From positions 1-34,088 of the forward strand of contig CAJXDD010000007.1 in NCBI GenBank assembly GCA_913052075.1: a stretch of 34,088 nt of DNA, given 5' to 3'. Position 1 is the first letter of the stretch. Each line of letters opens with the position of its first letter. Source of the stretch: UBA9926 sp913052075. GTDB taxonomy: Bacteria > Pseudomonadota > Gammaproteobacteria > Pseudomonadales > Azotimanducaceae. The notes beneath the pieces are model-generated. The model worked only from the letters and a program-made list of their open reading frames with translations. It was not told the DNA's origin and ran no database searches. The position numbers and the translations under genes are program-made. Shown piece by piece: positions 23,786-31,944 of this stretch.

Positions 23786-24378
23786 TTGGGCAAATTACCG
23801 GCATATTGAAGACCCAATCAGAGCAACAAGTATTAATCGATGTTCACGGTATTGGCTACGAGGTTGATGTGCCTGCTAGCGTGCTGATGTCGGGTTTAGC
23901 AGCAGGCAGTGAGATATCGTTACACACCCACTTTGTGGTTCGAGAAGACGCCCAAATTTTGTTTGGTTTTCTTGATCAAGCCAGCAGAGATCTATTCAGG
24001 GCGTTAATCAAAGTCAATAAAGTAGGTCCACGTATTGCGCTTGCTATCTTGTCTCGCCTTGATGCCAATGCGTTCGCCGCTTGTGTGCGGCAATCAGATA
24101 TCAAAACACTGAATGCAATTCCGGGCGTTGGACGAGTGATGGCCGAGCGGCTTGTTATGGAGTTGTCAGGGCGGTTAGATGATTTTATTCCGGTCACTGA
24201 ATCACAACATGAGCGGTTAAAGAGCTCACCGCCTTCCCAGTTGATGGACGAATTGGAGGGCGCACTCGTTGGTCTGGGGTTTCGCCCACAAGAGATCGCG
24301 CTCGCCTTGTCGCAATTGGAACCACCCCCCGATAACATTGAAGACGGTTTGCGTCGCGCTTTGAAACTGTTGGGATAA
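23782..24378 (+). CDS. ruvA: Holliday junction DNA helicase subunit RuvA
   Basis: RuvA (198 aa) is a tetramer that binds the four-way junction and loads RuvB. Seen: the N-terminal OB fold (MIGQITGILKTQ, VLIDVHGIGYEVDVP), the helix-hairpin-helix parts KVGPRIALAIL and IPGVGRVMAERLVMEL, and the RuvB-contacting C-terminal domain (LVGLGFRPQEIALAL) after a flexible linker. Start GTG 23782 overlaps the ruvC stop; GTG is uncommon and sets lower translation than ATG would. ruvB follows after 7 bases. Confidence 0.96.
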   Translation: MIGQITGILKTQSEQQVLIDVHGIGYEVDVPASVLMSGLAAGSEISLHTHFVVREDAQILFGFLDQASRDLFRALIKVNKVGPRIALAILSRLDANAFAACVRQSDIKTLNAIPGVGRVMAERLVMELSGRLDDFIPVTESQHERLKSSPPSQLMDELEGALVGLGFRPQEIALALSQLEPPPDNIEDGLRRALKLLG

Positions 24379-24385
24379 AGAACCA

Positions 24386-25441
24386 ATGATTGAAAATGAC
24401 CGCTTAATTGCTCCAGAGTCTCGAATTGAGGACCAAGGGCAAGACTGGGCGATTCGGCCAAAGACATTGTCTGAGTATGTTGGCCAGCCAGCCGTCGTTG
24501 AGCAGATGGGGCTCTTTATGGATGCGGCTAGAGCTAGGGGAGAGTCCCTTGATCATACGCTGATCTTCGGACCACCTGGGCTTGGAAAAACTACACTGGC
24601 AAATATTATTGCTGCCGAAATGTCCGCTGAAATTCGCTCGACCTCGGGTCCTGTCATTGAGAAGAAAGGCGATCTTGTTGCTGCGCTGACGAACCTTTCG
24701 CCTGGGGATGTACTCTTTATCGATGAGATCCATCGTCTTAGTCCTGCTGTGGAGGAGATTCTTTATCCTGCGATGGAGGATCATCAAGTCGATATCACGA
24801 TTGGTGAAGGGCCAGCAGCACGGACGATAAAGTTGGATTTACCGCCTTTCACGCTAGTGGGTGCAACAACAAGAACAGGATTACTCACGTCACCGCTTCG
24901 TGACCGTTTTGGGATCGTTCAAAGATTAGAATTTTATGAAATTGAAGACCTGACTCGTATCGTCTTGCGGTCGGGAGAGCTGCTTGGTGTTGCCACCGAG
25001 GCCGAGGGTGCCCGTGAAATCGCCGCGCGAAGCCGAGGCACACCAAGAATCGCGAATCGTTTGCTGCGAAGGGTAAGAGATTATGCGGAGGTCAGGGCCG
25101 ACGGCGTGATAGACCGGCAGTGCGCTGATCAAGCGCTGAATTTGTTGAAAGTGGATAGCAGTGGCTTTGATTCGATGGATCGACGGTTACTGATGGCATT
25201 GATTGATAAGTTCGCAGGCGGACCTGTGGGAATTGATTCACTGTCCGCTGCCGTGGGCGAGGAACGAGATACGCTGGAAGACGTCTATGAGCCTTATTTG
25301 ATTCAGCAAGGCTTCATCATGCGGACACCAAGAGGAAGGGTTGCGACCGATAGGGCGTATCAGCATTTTGGTCTAAATAATAAATCGAAAGTAGCATCGG
25401 GCAGTGACGACTTATTTTCCAGTTCGTCCGAAGCAGACTGA
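24386..25441 (+). CDS. ruvB: Holliday junction branch migration ATPase RuvB
   Basis: RuvB (351 aa) is the AAA+ motor of branch migration. Seen: Walker A FGPPGLGKTTLAN (about residues 60-73), Walker B VLFIDEIHRLS, sensor 1 LVGATTRTGLLTSPLRDRFG with the arginine finger, sensor 2 region RGTPRIANRLLRRVRDYA, and the C-terminal winged helix (IQQGFIMRTPRGRVAT). Full length for the family, with a short acidic Ser-rich tail. It completes ruvCAB; unlike E. coli no SOS box is seen before it. Confidence 0.97.
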   Translation: MIENDRLIAPESRIEDQGQDWAIRPKTLSEYVGQPAVVEQMGLFMDAARARGESLDHTLIFGPPGLGKTTLANIIAAEMSAEIRSTSGPVIEKKGDLVAALTNLSPGDVLFIDEIHRLSPAVEEILYPAMEDHQVDITIGEGPAARTIKLDLPPFTLVGATTRTGLLTSPLRDRFGIVQRLEFYEIEDLTRIVLRSGELLGVATEAEGAREIAARSRGTPRIANRLLRRVRDYAEVRADGVIDRQCADQALNLLKVDSSGFDSMDRRLLMALIDKFAGGPVGIDSLSAAVGEERDTLEDVYEPYLIQQGFIMRTPRGRVATDRAYQHFGLNNKSKVASGSDDLFSSSSEAD

Positions 25442-25519
25442 ATGAGCAAACGTGAATCGCCGCCAATAAGCGTGCAGAGAATCTGTGATAAGGGTGTAAA
25501 GAGTAGGAAGGGGTTATGA
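25442..25519 (+). CDS. 25-codon ORF filling the ruvB-tolQ gap (ybgC position)
   Basis: An ATG directly after the ruvB stop opens a 25-residue frame (MSKRESPPISVQRICDKGVK...) whose TGA overlaps the tolQ ATG. It spans the gap exactly. It could be a coupling micro-ORF or a chance frame; it shows no resemblance to YbgC thioesterase. No clear ribosome binding site. Confidence 0.2.
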   Translation: MSKRESPPISVQRICDKGVKSRKGL

Positions 25520-26193
25520 ACGAACAGTTGTCGATTCTTGAGCTGGTTAGCAATGCCACCATTGTCGTGCAATTAGTCATGGCGTTACTGGTCCTTGCCT
25601 CGGTAGTGTCGTGGATACTCGTGTTTCAAAAAGCGTTTTTGCTAGCCTCGGTCCGACGGATGGCCACGGCATTCGAGGATGATTTTTGGTCGGGTGAGGA
25701 CCTAAGAGCACTCTATGTAGAGCTCGATGAGGGTGAGACCGAAGTGATTGGGCTTGAGTCTATTTTTCATGCGGGATTCAAAGAATACACTCGCTCCTCG
25801 CAACTATATGGGACTCAAGCCGAGCGCATCATGCAGAACGTACAGCGAGCGATGCGAGTGGCGATGGCAAGGGAAGAGGAGCGACTAGAGGCGGCGCTCC
25901 CTTTCTTGGCGACGGTGGGGTCGACGAGTCCTTATATCGGTCTATTCGGAACGGTCTGGGGGATTATGAATTCATTCCGCGGGCTTGCGATGGTGAATCA
26001 AGCAACATTGTCCGTAGTGGCGCCGGGCATCTCGGAGGCACTCATTGCTACCGCCATCGGCCTTTTCGCGGCGATACCCGCGGTCATCGCATACAATCGA
26101 TTTTCCGCCCAAGTCGAGGTCATTATGAATCGGTTCGACACCTTCTCTGAGGAGTTCAGCGCGATTCTGAACCGGTCGATCAAAGAGGACTAG
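25516..26193 (+). CDS. tolQ: Tol-Pal system proton-channel subunit TolQ
   Basis: TolQ (225 aa) forms, with TolR, the inner-membrane motor of the Tol-Pal system, which constricts the outer membrane at division and is driven by the proton gradient. Three membrane segments are seen: residues ~18-38 (IVVQLVMALLVLASVVSWIL), and two in the ~130-190 region (LPFLATVGSTSPYIGLFGTVWGI and ISEALIATAIGLFAAIPAV), with the conserved Thr/Gly pattern of MotA/TolQ/ExbB proteins. The ribosome binding site is AGGAAGGGG. tolR starts three bases after the stop. Confidence 0.96.
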   Translation: MNEQLSILELVSNATIVVQLVMALLVLASVVSWILVFQKAFLLASVRRMATAFEDDFWSGEDLRALYVELDEGETEVIGLESIFHAGFKEYTRSSQLYGTQAERIMQNVQRAMRVAMAREEERLEAALPFLATVGSTSPYIGLFGTVWGIMNSFRGLAMVNQATLSVVAPGISEALIATAIGLFAAIPAVIAYNRFSAQVEVIMNRFDTFSEEFSAILNRSIKED

Positions 26194-26196
26194 CCC

Positions 26197-26628
26197 ATGG
26201 CCAAGGTAGCTCGTCGAAAACCGATGTCCGAGATCAATGTCGTTCCCTATATTGACGTGATGTTGGTGCTTTTGGTGATTTTCATGGTGACCGCTCCGTT
26301 GATGACACAGGGGATCAAAGTTGAGCTTCCAGCGGCTGATAGTGAAGCCATTGAGGTGAGCGATCCCGATGACTTTTTGGTTGTGAGTATCGATGCTGAG
26401 GGACGATATTTCCTTAACATCGGGGAGAAGGAAACGGCGATGTCGCTAGAAGCGATGGCGTTGCAGGCAGCGAAAGTCGTAGGCGCACAGCCCTCGATTA
26501 AGGTGCTGATCGAAGGAGATCAGGCCGTCACTTATGGGTATGTCATGTCTGCAATGGACCGCCTCAAAAATGCAGGGATCGAAGACGTAGGGCTGGTCAC
26601 GCAACCGAGGTCGTCGGAGTCAATCTGA
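26197..26628 (+). CDS. tolR: Tol-Pal system subunit TolR
   Basis: TolR (143 aa) has one membrane segment after a basic N-terminus (MAKVARRKPMSEINVVPYID) with the proton-carrying Asp in NVVPYIDVMLVLLVIFMVTAP (D at residue 20). The periplasmic domain follows (VELPAADSEAI to GIEDVGLVTQP). It belongs to the ExbD/TolR family. The stop overlaps the tolA start as TGATG. Confidence 0.96.
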   Translation: MAKVARRKPMSEINVVPYIDVMLVLLVIFMVTAPLMTQGIKVELPAADSEAIEVSDPDDFLVVSIDAEGRYFLNIGEKETAMSLEAMALQAAKVVGAQPSIKVLIEGDQAVTYGYVMSAMDRLKNAGIEDVGLVTQPRSSESI

Positions 26629-27350
26629 TGCTTCGATCAGCTATTTTGCCGACGATTTTCGCGCTGGTTTTGCATGGAGCGGTGCTTGGGTTGTTGCTTC
26701 ACAATTGGGAGTCGCCGCCTCCCCAGGTCGCTTCCATTGAACCACTTTATATTGCGGCGAAGGTGGTCAATATGGCGCCTAAACCTAAGCAGACAGCGAA
26801 GCCTAAACCTAAACCGCCCGCGCAAGTCAGCGAAACCGTCTCGCAAGCGATACCGATTTCCGAGCCGCCCGCCACAGAGCCTGAGTCAGATGAGCCCCCA
26901 GTCGCTGAATATTCCGAGGATTCAGTCGATGAGTTGGTTGAAGTTGCGCGCGATGAGGACTCTCCAGATCCGGCCGCTGACCAGGCACTACTGGAGGCTG
27001 ATTTGATGCGAGCCATTGCTGCGGAGGAGGGTGCTCGCGCGGCTGTGACGGATGATGAGCGTGTGATGGCCTACATCGGCCAGATCCAGCGAGACATCGC
27101 CCAAAATTGGTCGAGGCCACCCAGCGCTAGAAATGGGATGGAAGCCATTCTTAGAGTGTTTTTAGTACCAACTGGTGAAGTAGTGGATGTGCAGATCGCG
27201 GAAAGCAGCGGGAACACCGCTTTTGATCGGTCGGCATTAGTCGCGGTGGAGAGAGTGGATCGGTTTTCGGTGCCCGCTGATTCAGCATTATTCGAGCAAA
27301 GTTTCCGAGAGTTCACGTTACTGTTTAGGCCCGAGGATCTGAGGCTTTAG
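26628..27350 (+). CDS. tolA: Tol-Pal system bridging protein TolA (short form)
   Basis: TolA connects the TolQR motor to Pal at the outer membrane. The 240-residue protein has an N-terminal membrane anchor (AILPTIFALVLHGAVLGLLL), a Pro/Lys-rich stretch (residues ~48-65, alternating KPKP), an acidic Pro/Glu/Ser segment, a short Ala-rich helix and the C-terminal TolA/TonB-type domain (IQRDIAQNWSRPPSAR, VFLVPTGEVVDVQIAESSG). E. coli TolA is about 420 residues, mostly a long Ala/Lys/Glu coiled coil; here that domain is much reduced and Pro-rich, which should change reach across the periplasm. Confidence 0.92.
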   Translation: MLRSAILPTIFALVLHGAVLGLLLHNWESPPPQVASIEPLYIAAKVVNMAPKPKQTAKPKPKPPAQVSETVSQAIPISEPPATEPESDEPPVAEYSEDSVDELVEVARDEDSPDPAADQALLEADLMRAIAAEEGARAAVTDDERVMAYIGQIQRDIAQNWSRPPSARNGMEAILRVFLVPTGEVVDVQIAESSGNTAFDRSALVAVERVDRFSVPADSALFEQSFREFTLLFRPEDLRL

Positions 27351-27366
27351 GCAGAGGGAGATGGAT

Positions 27367-28743
27367 ATGGATATGGTGATGAAACGACGCTTAAAACTTT
27401 TGATCGGGTTTTGGCTTGCAGCGTTAGCCGTTTTTTCAAAAGCGGAATTGCAGATTGAAATCACCCAAGGCGCGGATAACGCGGTGATGGTTGCGGTGGT
27501 CCCCTTTGATTGGAGAGGGCGGGGTGCATTACCTGAGGACATCGCTGGGATCGTAACCCAAGACCTAGGGTTCAGTGGTCGGTTCAAGACATTACCTGTG
27601 AGCTCGATGCTATCGTTGCCCAACGAAGCGGCTGAAGTCTTCGTGCGCGACTGGCGTCTCCTAGATGTTGAGTATCTCGTGCTCGGAAGAATAGAGGAGT
27701 CAGGGCCTGACCTCGCCGTTTCTTACGATCTATACAACGTCTACAAGGGGGAAGTTGAGCAATCGGAGACGATCGTTGGCGCCGACCTAGTGCTGAGGGA
27801 TATGGCGCACTATATCAGCGATGCGGTATTCGAGGCGCTCACAGGAATCAGTGGCGCTTTCTCGTCTGAAATCCTTTACATCACGGTCACTGGGCAAGCA
27901 CCAGAGAGAATTTATCGGCTTAATGTGGCAGATGCCGACGGTCAGCGGGTTCGTACTGTTTTGCAATCTCGCGAGCCAATTCTTTCGGCGACCTGGGCGC
28001 CGGACGGCGAGCGGGTAGCCTATGTTTCATTCGAGAGAGATAGTCGGCCAGCAATTTATGTTCATAACCTAGTGACTAGGACGAGGCAGCAGGTGACTAA
28101 TTTCTCTGGCTTAAATGGGGCTCCGGCTTTCTCGCCTGATGGACAAAAGCTAGCCATGGTGTTGTCAAAAGATGGAAACCCAGAGATATATGTACTGGAT
28201 CTTCAGGCAAACCCTAGACGGCTGCGTCGTCTCACCAGACATTATGGGATCGACACAGAACCCTCGTGGAGTACTGACGGACAGTCCATCATTTTTACGT
28301 CTAACCGAGGTGGACAGCCTCAGATTTATTCGGTCAGACTACGTGACCTTGAAATTGAACGGCTAACATTTGAGGGAGACTACAACGCTCGGGCTAGCCT
28401 GACACGGGATGGAAACGGTCTAGTCATGGTTCACCGCCGTAACGACATCTTCCATATTGGTCATTTGGACCTAGTACGCGGTCGATTGACCGTGCTTACC
28501 GAGACTTCGCTAGACGAGTCGCCCAGCATCGCGCCCAACGACAGTACATTGATTTACGCAACAATGGTGGACGGACAAGGTATTCTCGCTGGAGTTTCCA
28601 TGGATGGAAGCGTCAAGTTTAAGTTGCCAGCTCGTGATGGGGATGTGAGAGAGCCCTCATGGTCTCCGATGAAGAAAAAGAAATTTATAGCTACTGATCT
28701 GAGTGCAACAGGCGAAATACCAAACGACTCGCTCCTGCCTTAG
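27367..28743 (+). CDS. tolB: Tol-Pal system periplasmic beta-propeller protein TolB
   Basis: TolB (458 aa) binds Pal and is released by TolA. It has a signal peptide (MVMKRRLKLLIGFWLAALAVFSKA), the N-terminal TolB_N domain (VVPFDWRGRGALPEDIAGIV) and a six-bladed propeller of PD40 repeats (SREPILSATWAPDGERVAYV, ... EPSWSTDGQSIIFTSNRGG...). Four in-frame ATG codons lie at 27361, 27367, 27373 and 27379. AGAGGGAG ends at 27360, so 27367 (six-base spacing) is the best start; 27361 would have no spacing. The C-terminus carries about 20 extra residues beyond the last WSP repeat. Confidence 0.94.
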   Translation: MDMVMKRRLKLLIGFWLAALAVFSKAELQIEITQGADNAVMVAVVPFDWRGRGALPEDIAGIVTQDLGFSGRFKTLPVSSMLSLPNEAAEVFVRDWRLLDVEYLVLGRIEESGPDLAVSYDLYNVYKGEVEQSETIVGADLVLRDMAHYISDAVFEALTGISGAFSSEILYITVTGQAPERIYRLNVADADGQRVRTVLQSREPILSATWAPDGERVAYVSFERDSRPAIYVHNLVTRTRQQVTNFSGLNGAPAFSPDGQKLAMVLSKDGNPEIYVLDLQANPRRLRRLTRHYGIDTEPSWSTDGQSIIFTSNRGGQPQIYSVRLRDLEIERLTFEGDYNARASLTRDGNGLVMVHRRNDIFHIGHLDLVRGRLTVLTETSLDESPSIAPNDSTLIYATMVDGQGILAGVSMDGSVKFKLPARDGDVREPSWSPMKKKKFIATDLSATGEIPNDSLLP

Positions 28744-28966
28744 ATAACTGCCGTGTTTTGCTCTTTTCCTGCCTTTCACTTGTTTAAAGGCCGGGTAAAT
28801 AGAAGAAAACCTCTGTTGGGAGATGGCATTCGATGCGGTCGTATGCTCAAATATGTGGTTACTGTAGGAGAACAGGCATCTCAAGTACCCTGAAAGCAAA
28901 TGGGTGGTATGTCGCGGGAAAGGACGTTGCCTCGCGAAAATAGAGATCATTAATAGGAGTATTACC

Positions 28967-29524
28967 ATGACATCCTTTAATAGAGAGTTAGGTTTGGTTT
29001 CGGCGGTATTGCTAGTGTTTCTTGCCGGCTGCGCAAGCTCGGGAGGCGTTGAGGATGCCTCTGAAGTAGAGGCGCCCGAGACATCCGCTGAGGTGCAAGA
29101 GGTCGTAGTTGAAGCAGAACCAATTCGGCCCATGGTAAGCCGAGGCAAAATAGTGATCCCGGTCGACGAAATGGACGCTGATGCAGGATCCATAACGCTC
29201 CAGGGTGTCTTCTATTTTGATTTCGATCAGGCGATCGTCCGTCGAGATGCACATAGAGAGCTTGATCAACATGCTGGTGTGCTGGCCGATAACCCTGGTC
29301 TTCGTGTCCGCCTCGAAGGTCATGCAGATGAGCGCGGAACTAGGGAGTATAACCTCGCGCTCGGGGAGCGTCGTGCAAATGCTGTTCGGGCCTACCTGTT
29401 GGCCCAAGGTGCGTCGAGAAGTCAAATTGAGGTCGTGAGTTATGGCGAGGAGAAGCCAGCAGACGGGGGTCATGATGAAGGCGCTTGGCGGCAAAACCGT
29501 CGGGTGGAAGTAGTTTACCGATAG
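28967..29524 (+). CDS. pal: Peptidoglycan-associated lipoprotein Pal
   Basis: Pal (185 aa) anchors the outer membrane to peptidoglycan. The lipoprotein signal ends in LVFLAGC22, then an acidic linker (residues 25-65), then the OmpA-like domain: VFYFDFDQAIVRRDAHREL, LRVRLEGHADERGTREYN (peptidoglycan contact Asp and Arg) and ALGERRANAVRAYL. ATG 28967 has AATAGGAGT upstream at ideal spacing; a longer frame start at 28904 lacks one. A 223-base gap separates it from tolB, so a separate promoter is possible, though none is clear. Confidence 0.95.
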   Translation: MTSFNRELGLVSAVLLVFLAGCASSGGVEDASEVEAPETSAEVQEVVVEAEPIRPMVSRGKIVIPVDEMDADAGSITLQGVFYFDFDQAIVRRDAHRELDQHAGVLADNPGLRVRLEGHADERGTREYNLALGERRANAVRAYLLAQGASRSQIEVVSYGEEKPADGGHDEGAWRQNRRVEVVYR

Positions 29525-29649
29525 TCAATGATCCAGCGATGGGTCGGGCGACAGAGCGGAAGCAAGTTTAGTCTCATCAGCCTCCAAACGTCGTTGTTCT
29601 AAGACGTCGGATAAGACATAGACACCGCAATCTAAGTGTGGTGAATTAA

Positions 29650-29681
29650 GAAAGGTCTCATCAGAGGCCTTTCCTCTTTTT
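29650..29681 (+). terminator. Rho-independent terminator after pal
   Basis: GAAAGGTCTC pairs with GAGGCCTTTC (one G-U pair) around an ATCA loop, followed by CTCTTTTT. It lies about 125 bases after the pal stop and closes the Tol-Pal transcription unit, so cpoB needs its own promoter. Confidence 0.85.
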
Positions 29682-29735
29682 GGTCATCGATGCCGCTAAT
29701 CTGTTGCCATTCAACGTTCGTTACGACTCCGCTAA

Positions 29736-29741
29736 TATAAT
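29736..29741 (+). promoter_or_regulatory. Candidate promoter -10 of cpoB-queE-queC
   Basis: A consensus TATAAT lies between the pal terminator and the cpoB start, 57 bases before the GTG. No good -35 stands at 16-18 bases. The need for a promoter here after the terminator supports it. Confidence 0.4.
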
Positions 29742-29798
29742 CGGATCGCTACAAATCTAGCTAGAACAATCATCCCGTTGCTTCAGAGGAGTACTCCG

Positions 29799-30602
29799 GT
29801 GATACCAAGTCGATATAAAGTCCTATTATTTCTAAGTTTAATGAGTAGCTGGACGATTGTGCGGGCTGAGAGTCAGTCGCCCATCGTAGTAGAAACGCTT
29901 GATTCGGTGAATGCTTCGGCGCTTTTTGTGATGGAAACAACCCAGGAGCAAATATTGGAGGAAGAGTCCGACACGCCGACCTCCGGGAGCGAACTCCAGT
30001 ATCAGATGCAGATTTTGCAGGAAGAGGTAATGGCCCTCCGTGGTCTCGTCGAGCAGTTAAGCTATCAAATACAAAGGCATCGAGGTATTCAAGACGACCG
30101 CTATTTGGAGCTGGATCGACGTTTACAGAATTTAGGCAACGCGTCACTTTTAGGCCCAACGGAGCAGAGTTCGGATAGCGTTCCCTCAGCTGAATTGGAT
30201 ACGGAAAGTGAGGGTCAAACTGAACAAGCGCTTTATAACGCTGGATACAATTCAATTAAGGAAAGACGATTCGATGATGCGATTGAACAATTAAAACTGT
30301 TGATCGAGCAGTATCCGGATGGCGATTTCACAGCAAATGCCTACTATTGGATCGGCGAGGTTCATGCGGCAATGCCGCAACCTGACCTTGAGCAAGCGAG
30401 GCAAGCATTGGTTCAAGTGATTGATGGATTTCCAGAAAGTAACAAGGTGCCTGATGCTTCTTTCAAACTCGGTAAGGTGTATCACTTGATGGGCGACTGC
30501 GGAAGGGCAAAGGCCTTTCTTCAACAAGTTGCGAGAGTGTACGAAACAAAGTCTGCTGGACAATTGGCTGAGCGCTATCTAGCTGATCAAATCGACTGTT
30601 AA
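29799..30602 (+). CDS. cpoB: Cell division coordinator CpoB (YbgF)
   Basis: CpoB (267 aa) coordinates peptidoglycan synthesis with outer-membrane constriction and works with TolA in the periplasm. A signal peptide (residues 1-~22, ending VRA) is followed by a coiled-coil region (residues ~65-110, QYQMQILQEEVMALRGLVEQ) and C-terminal TPR repeats (LYNAGYNSIKERRFDDAIEQ, ANAYYWIGEVHAA, PDASFKLGKVYHLMGDCGRA). The start is GTG 29799, with AGAGGAG seven bases upstream; a TTG frame start at 29778 lacks a ribosome binding site. queE follows after 17 bases. Confidence 0.92.
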   Translation: MIPSRYKVLLFLSLMSSWTIVRAESQSPIVVETLDSVNASALFVMETTQEQILEEESDTPTSGSELQYQMQILQEEVMALRGLVEQLSYQIQRHRGIQDDRYLELDRRLQNLGNASLLGPTEQSSDSVPSAELDTESEGQTEQALYNAGYNSIKERRFDDAIEQLKLLIEQYPDGDFTANAYYWIGEVHAAMPQPDLEQARQALVQVIDGFPESNKVPDASFKLGKVYHLMGDCGRAKAFLQQVARVYETKSAGQLAERYLADQIDC

Positions 30603-30619
30603 CGACTGTTCCGATCACG

Positions 30620-31267
30620 ATGGAAGTGAAACTTCGGATCACGGAGGTTTTCTGCTCTCTTCAAGGAGAGTCGCGTACTATTGGTCGGCCGACCACCTTT
30701 GTCCGGCTGACTGGCTGTCCCTTGCGCTGCCACTATTGTGATACGGAATACGCATTCTCGGGCGGAGAGTTGCTCACGCTATCTGAAATATTGGATCGGG
30801 TTCGCCGATTTGGGGTTCCTCATGTCACAGTGACGGGGGGTGAACCTCTCGCCCAGGTCGAGGCGCGTCAACTTATGGAGTTGCTAGTCGAGGCTGGGTT
30901 CAAGGTATCCCTTGAAACGAGCGGAGCACTTTCGATCGCGGATATCGACCCAAACGTCTCCGTAGTTATGGATCTAAAGACCCCTGGATCGGGGGAAAGT
31001 CATCGAAATCTGATGGAAAATATTTCGTTGCTCAAGTCATCAGACCAAGTCAAGTTCGTAATTACTAGCAGAGAGGATTACGAGTGGGCGCGATTCCAGG
31101 TCGATCAATTTGGTTTGGATCGACGAGTGGATGACGTCTTGTTCTCTCCCAGCTTTGGGGAGGTGCAACCCACGATGCTCGCGGCTTGGATTCTTGAAGA
31201 CCGATTACCGGTGCGAATGCAGCTGCAACTACACAAAATTCTTTGGGGGGATAAACCCGGTGTCTAA
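30620..31267 (+). CDS. queE: 7-carboxy-7-deazaguanine synthase QueE
   Basis: QueE (215 aa) is a radical SAM enzyme that converts 6-carboxytetrahydropterin to 7-carboxy-7-deazaguanine in queuosine synthesis. The iron-sulfur cysteines are in TGCPLRCHYCDTEYAF (C33, C37, C40), i.e. CxxxCxxC. The SAM-binding GGEP motif follows in VTVTGGEPLAQ and the ribose-binding part in KVSLETSGAL. The 3' end overlaps the queC start by 8 bases, so the two are translationally coupled. The partner queD (and queF) are not in the window. Confidence 0.95.
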   Translation: MEVKLRITEVFCSLQGESRTIGRPTTFVRLTGCPLRCHYCDTEYAFSGGELLTLSEILDRVRRFGVPHVTVTGGEPLAQVEARQLMELLVEAGFKVSLETSGALSIADIDPNVSVVMDLKTPGSGESHRNLMENISLLKSSDQVKFVITSREDYEWARFQVDQFGLDRRVDDVLFSPSFGEVQPTMLAAWILEDRLPVRMQLQLHKILWGDKPGV

Positions 31268-31943
31268 CCAGAAGGCCATTGTCCTGCTCTCGGGTGGGCT
31301 GGATTCAGCCACGGTCTTAGCGCATGCCGTTTCAGAGGGCTTTCATTGTCATTGTTTGAGTTTTGATTATGGGCAATCCCATCAAGCTGAGTTGGCTCAT
31401 GCAAGAGTTCTGGCGGATTCTCTTGGTGCCGCGTCACATCGCACAGCTCACTTGGATCTAGCCGTATTCGGTGGGTCAGCGTTAACGGACGAGAATATTG
31501 AAGTCCCTGATGCTGATTCGGGTAGTGAGCAGATTCCTGTCACTTACGTTCCAGCAAGAAACACGGTCTTCCTCGCTTATGCACTAGCGTGGGGTGAGGT
31601 GTTACCAGCCTACGACTTATTCATCGGTGTGAATGCTGTCGACTATTCGGGGTATCCAGATTGTCGACCAGCCTTTATTGAAGCGTTCGAATGGATGGCG
31701 AATCAGGCCACTAAGGCTGGTGTTGAATCCCAAGCGTTCCAAATCCATGCCCCTCTTTTGCACCTCACAAAAGGTGAGATCATTCAGAAGGGAGTTAGCT
31801 TAGGGGTCAATTACGAAGATACGGTTTCCTGCTATCGATTAACCGATACCGGGGAGGCCTGCGGTCGTTGCGATGCGTGTGTGTTACGTAAAGAGGGTTT
31901 CATCGAAGCGGGAATTCCTGATCCAACGCGCTACGTGAAATAA
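31260..31943 (+). CDS. queC: 7-cyano-7-deazaguanine synthase QueC
   Basis: QueC (227 aa) turns 7-carboxy-7-deazaguanine into preQ0 with ATP and ammonia. It has the N-type PP-loop IVLLSGGLDSATVLA (SGGLDS at residues 11-16), the substrate-site YVPARNTVFLAYAL, GVNAVDYSGYPDCRP, and four zinc-binding cysteines in SCYRLTDTGEACGRCDACVL. The start is GTG 31260, inside the end of queE; the longer frame to 31110 is antisense-free overlap with queE and does not match the family. DedA follows after a single base. Confidence 0.95.
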   Translation: MSNQKAIVLLSGGLDSATVLAHAVSEGFHCHCLSFDYGQSHQAELAHARVLADSLGAASHRTAHLDLAVFGGSALTDENIEVPDADSGSEQIPVTYVPARNTVFLAYALAWGEVLPAYDLFIGVNAVDYSGYPDCRPAFIEAFEWMANQATKAGVESQAFQIHAPLLHLTKGEIIQKGVSLGVNYEDTVSCYRLTDTGEACGRCDACVLRKEGFIEAGIPDPTRYVK

Positions 31944-31944
31944 C

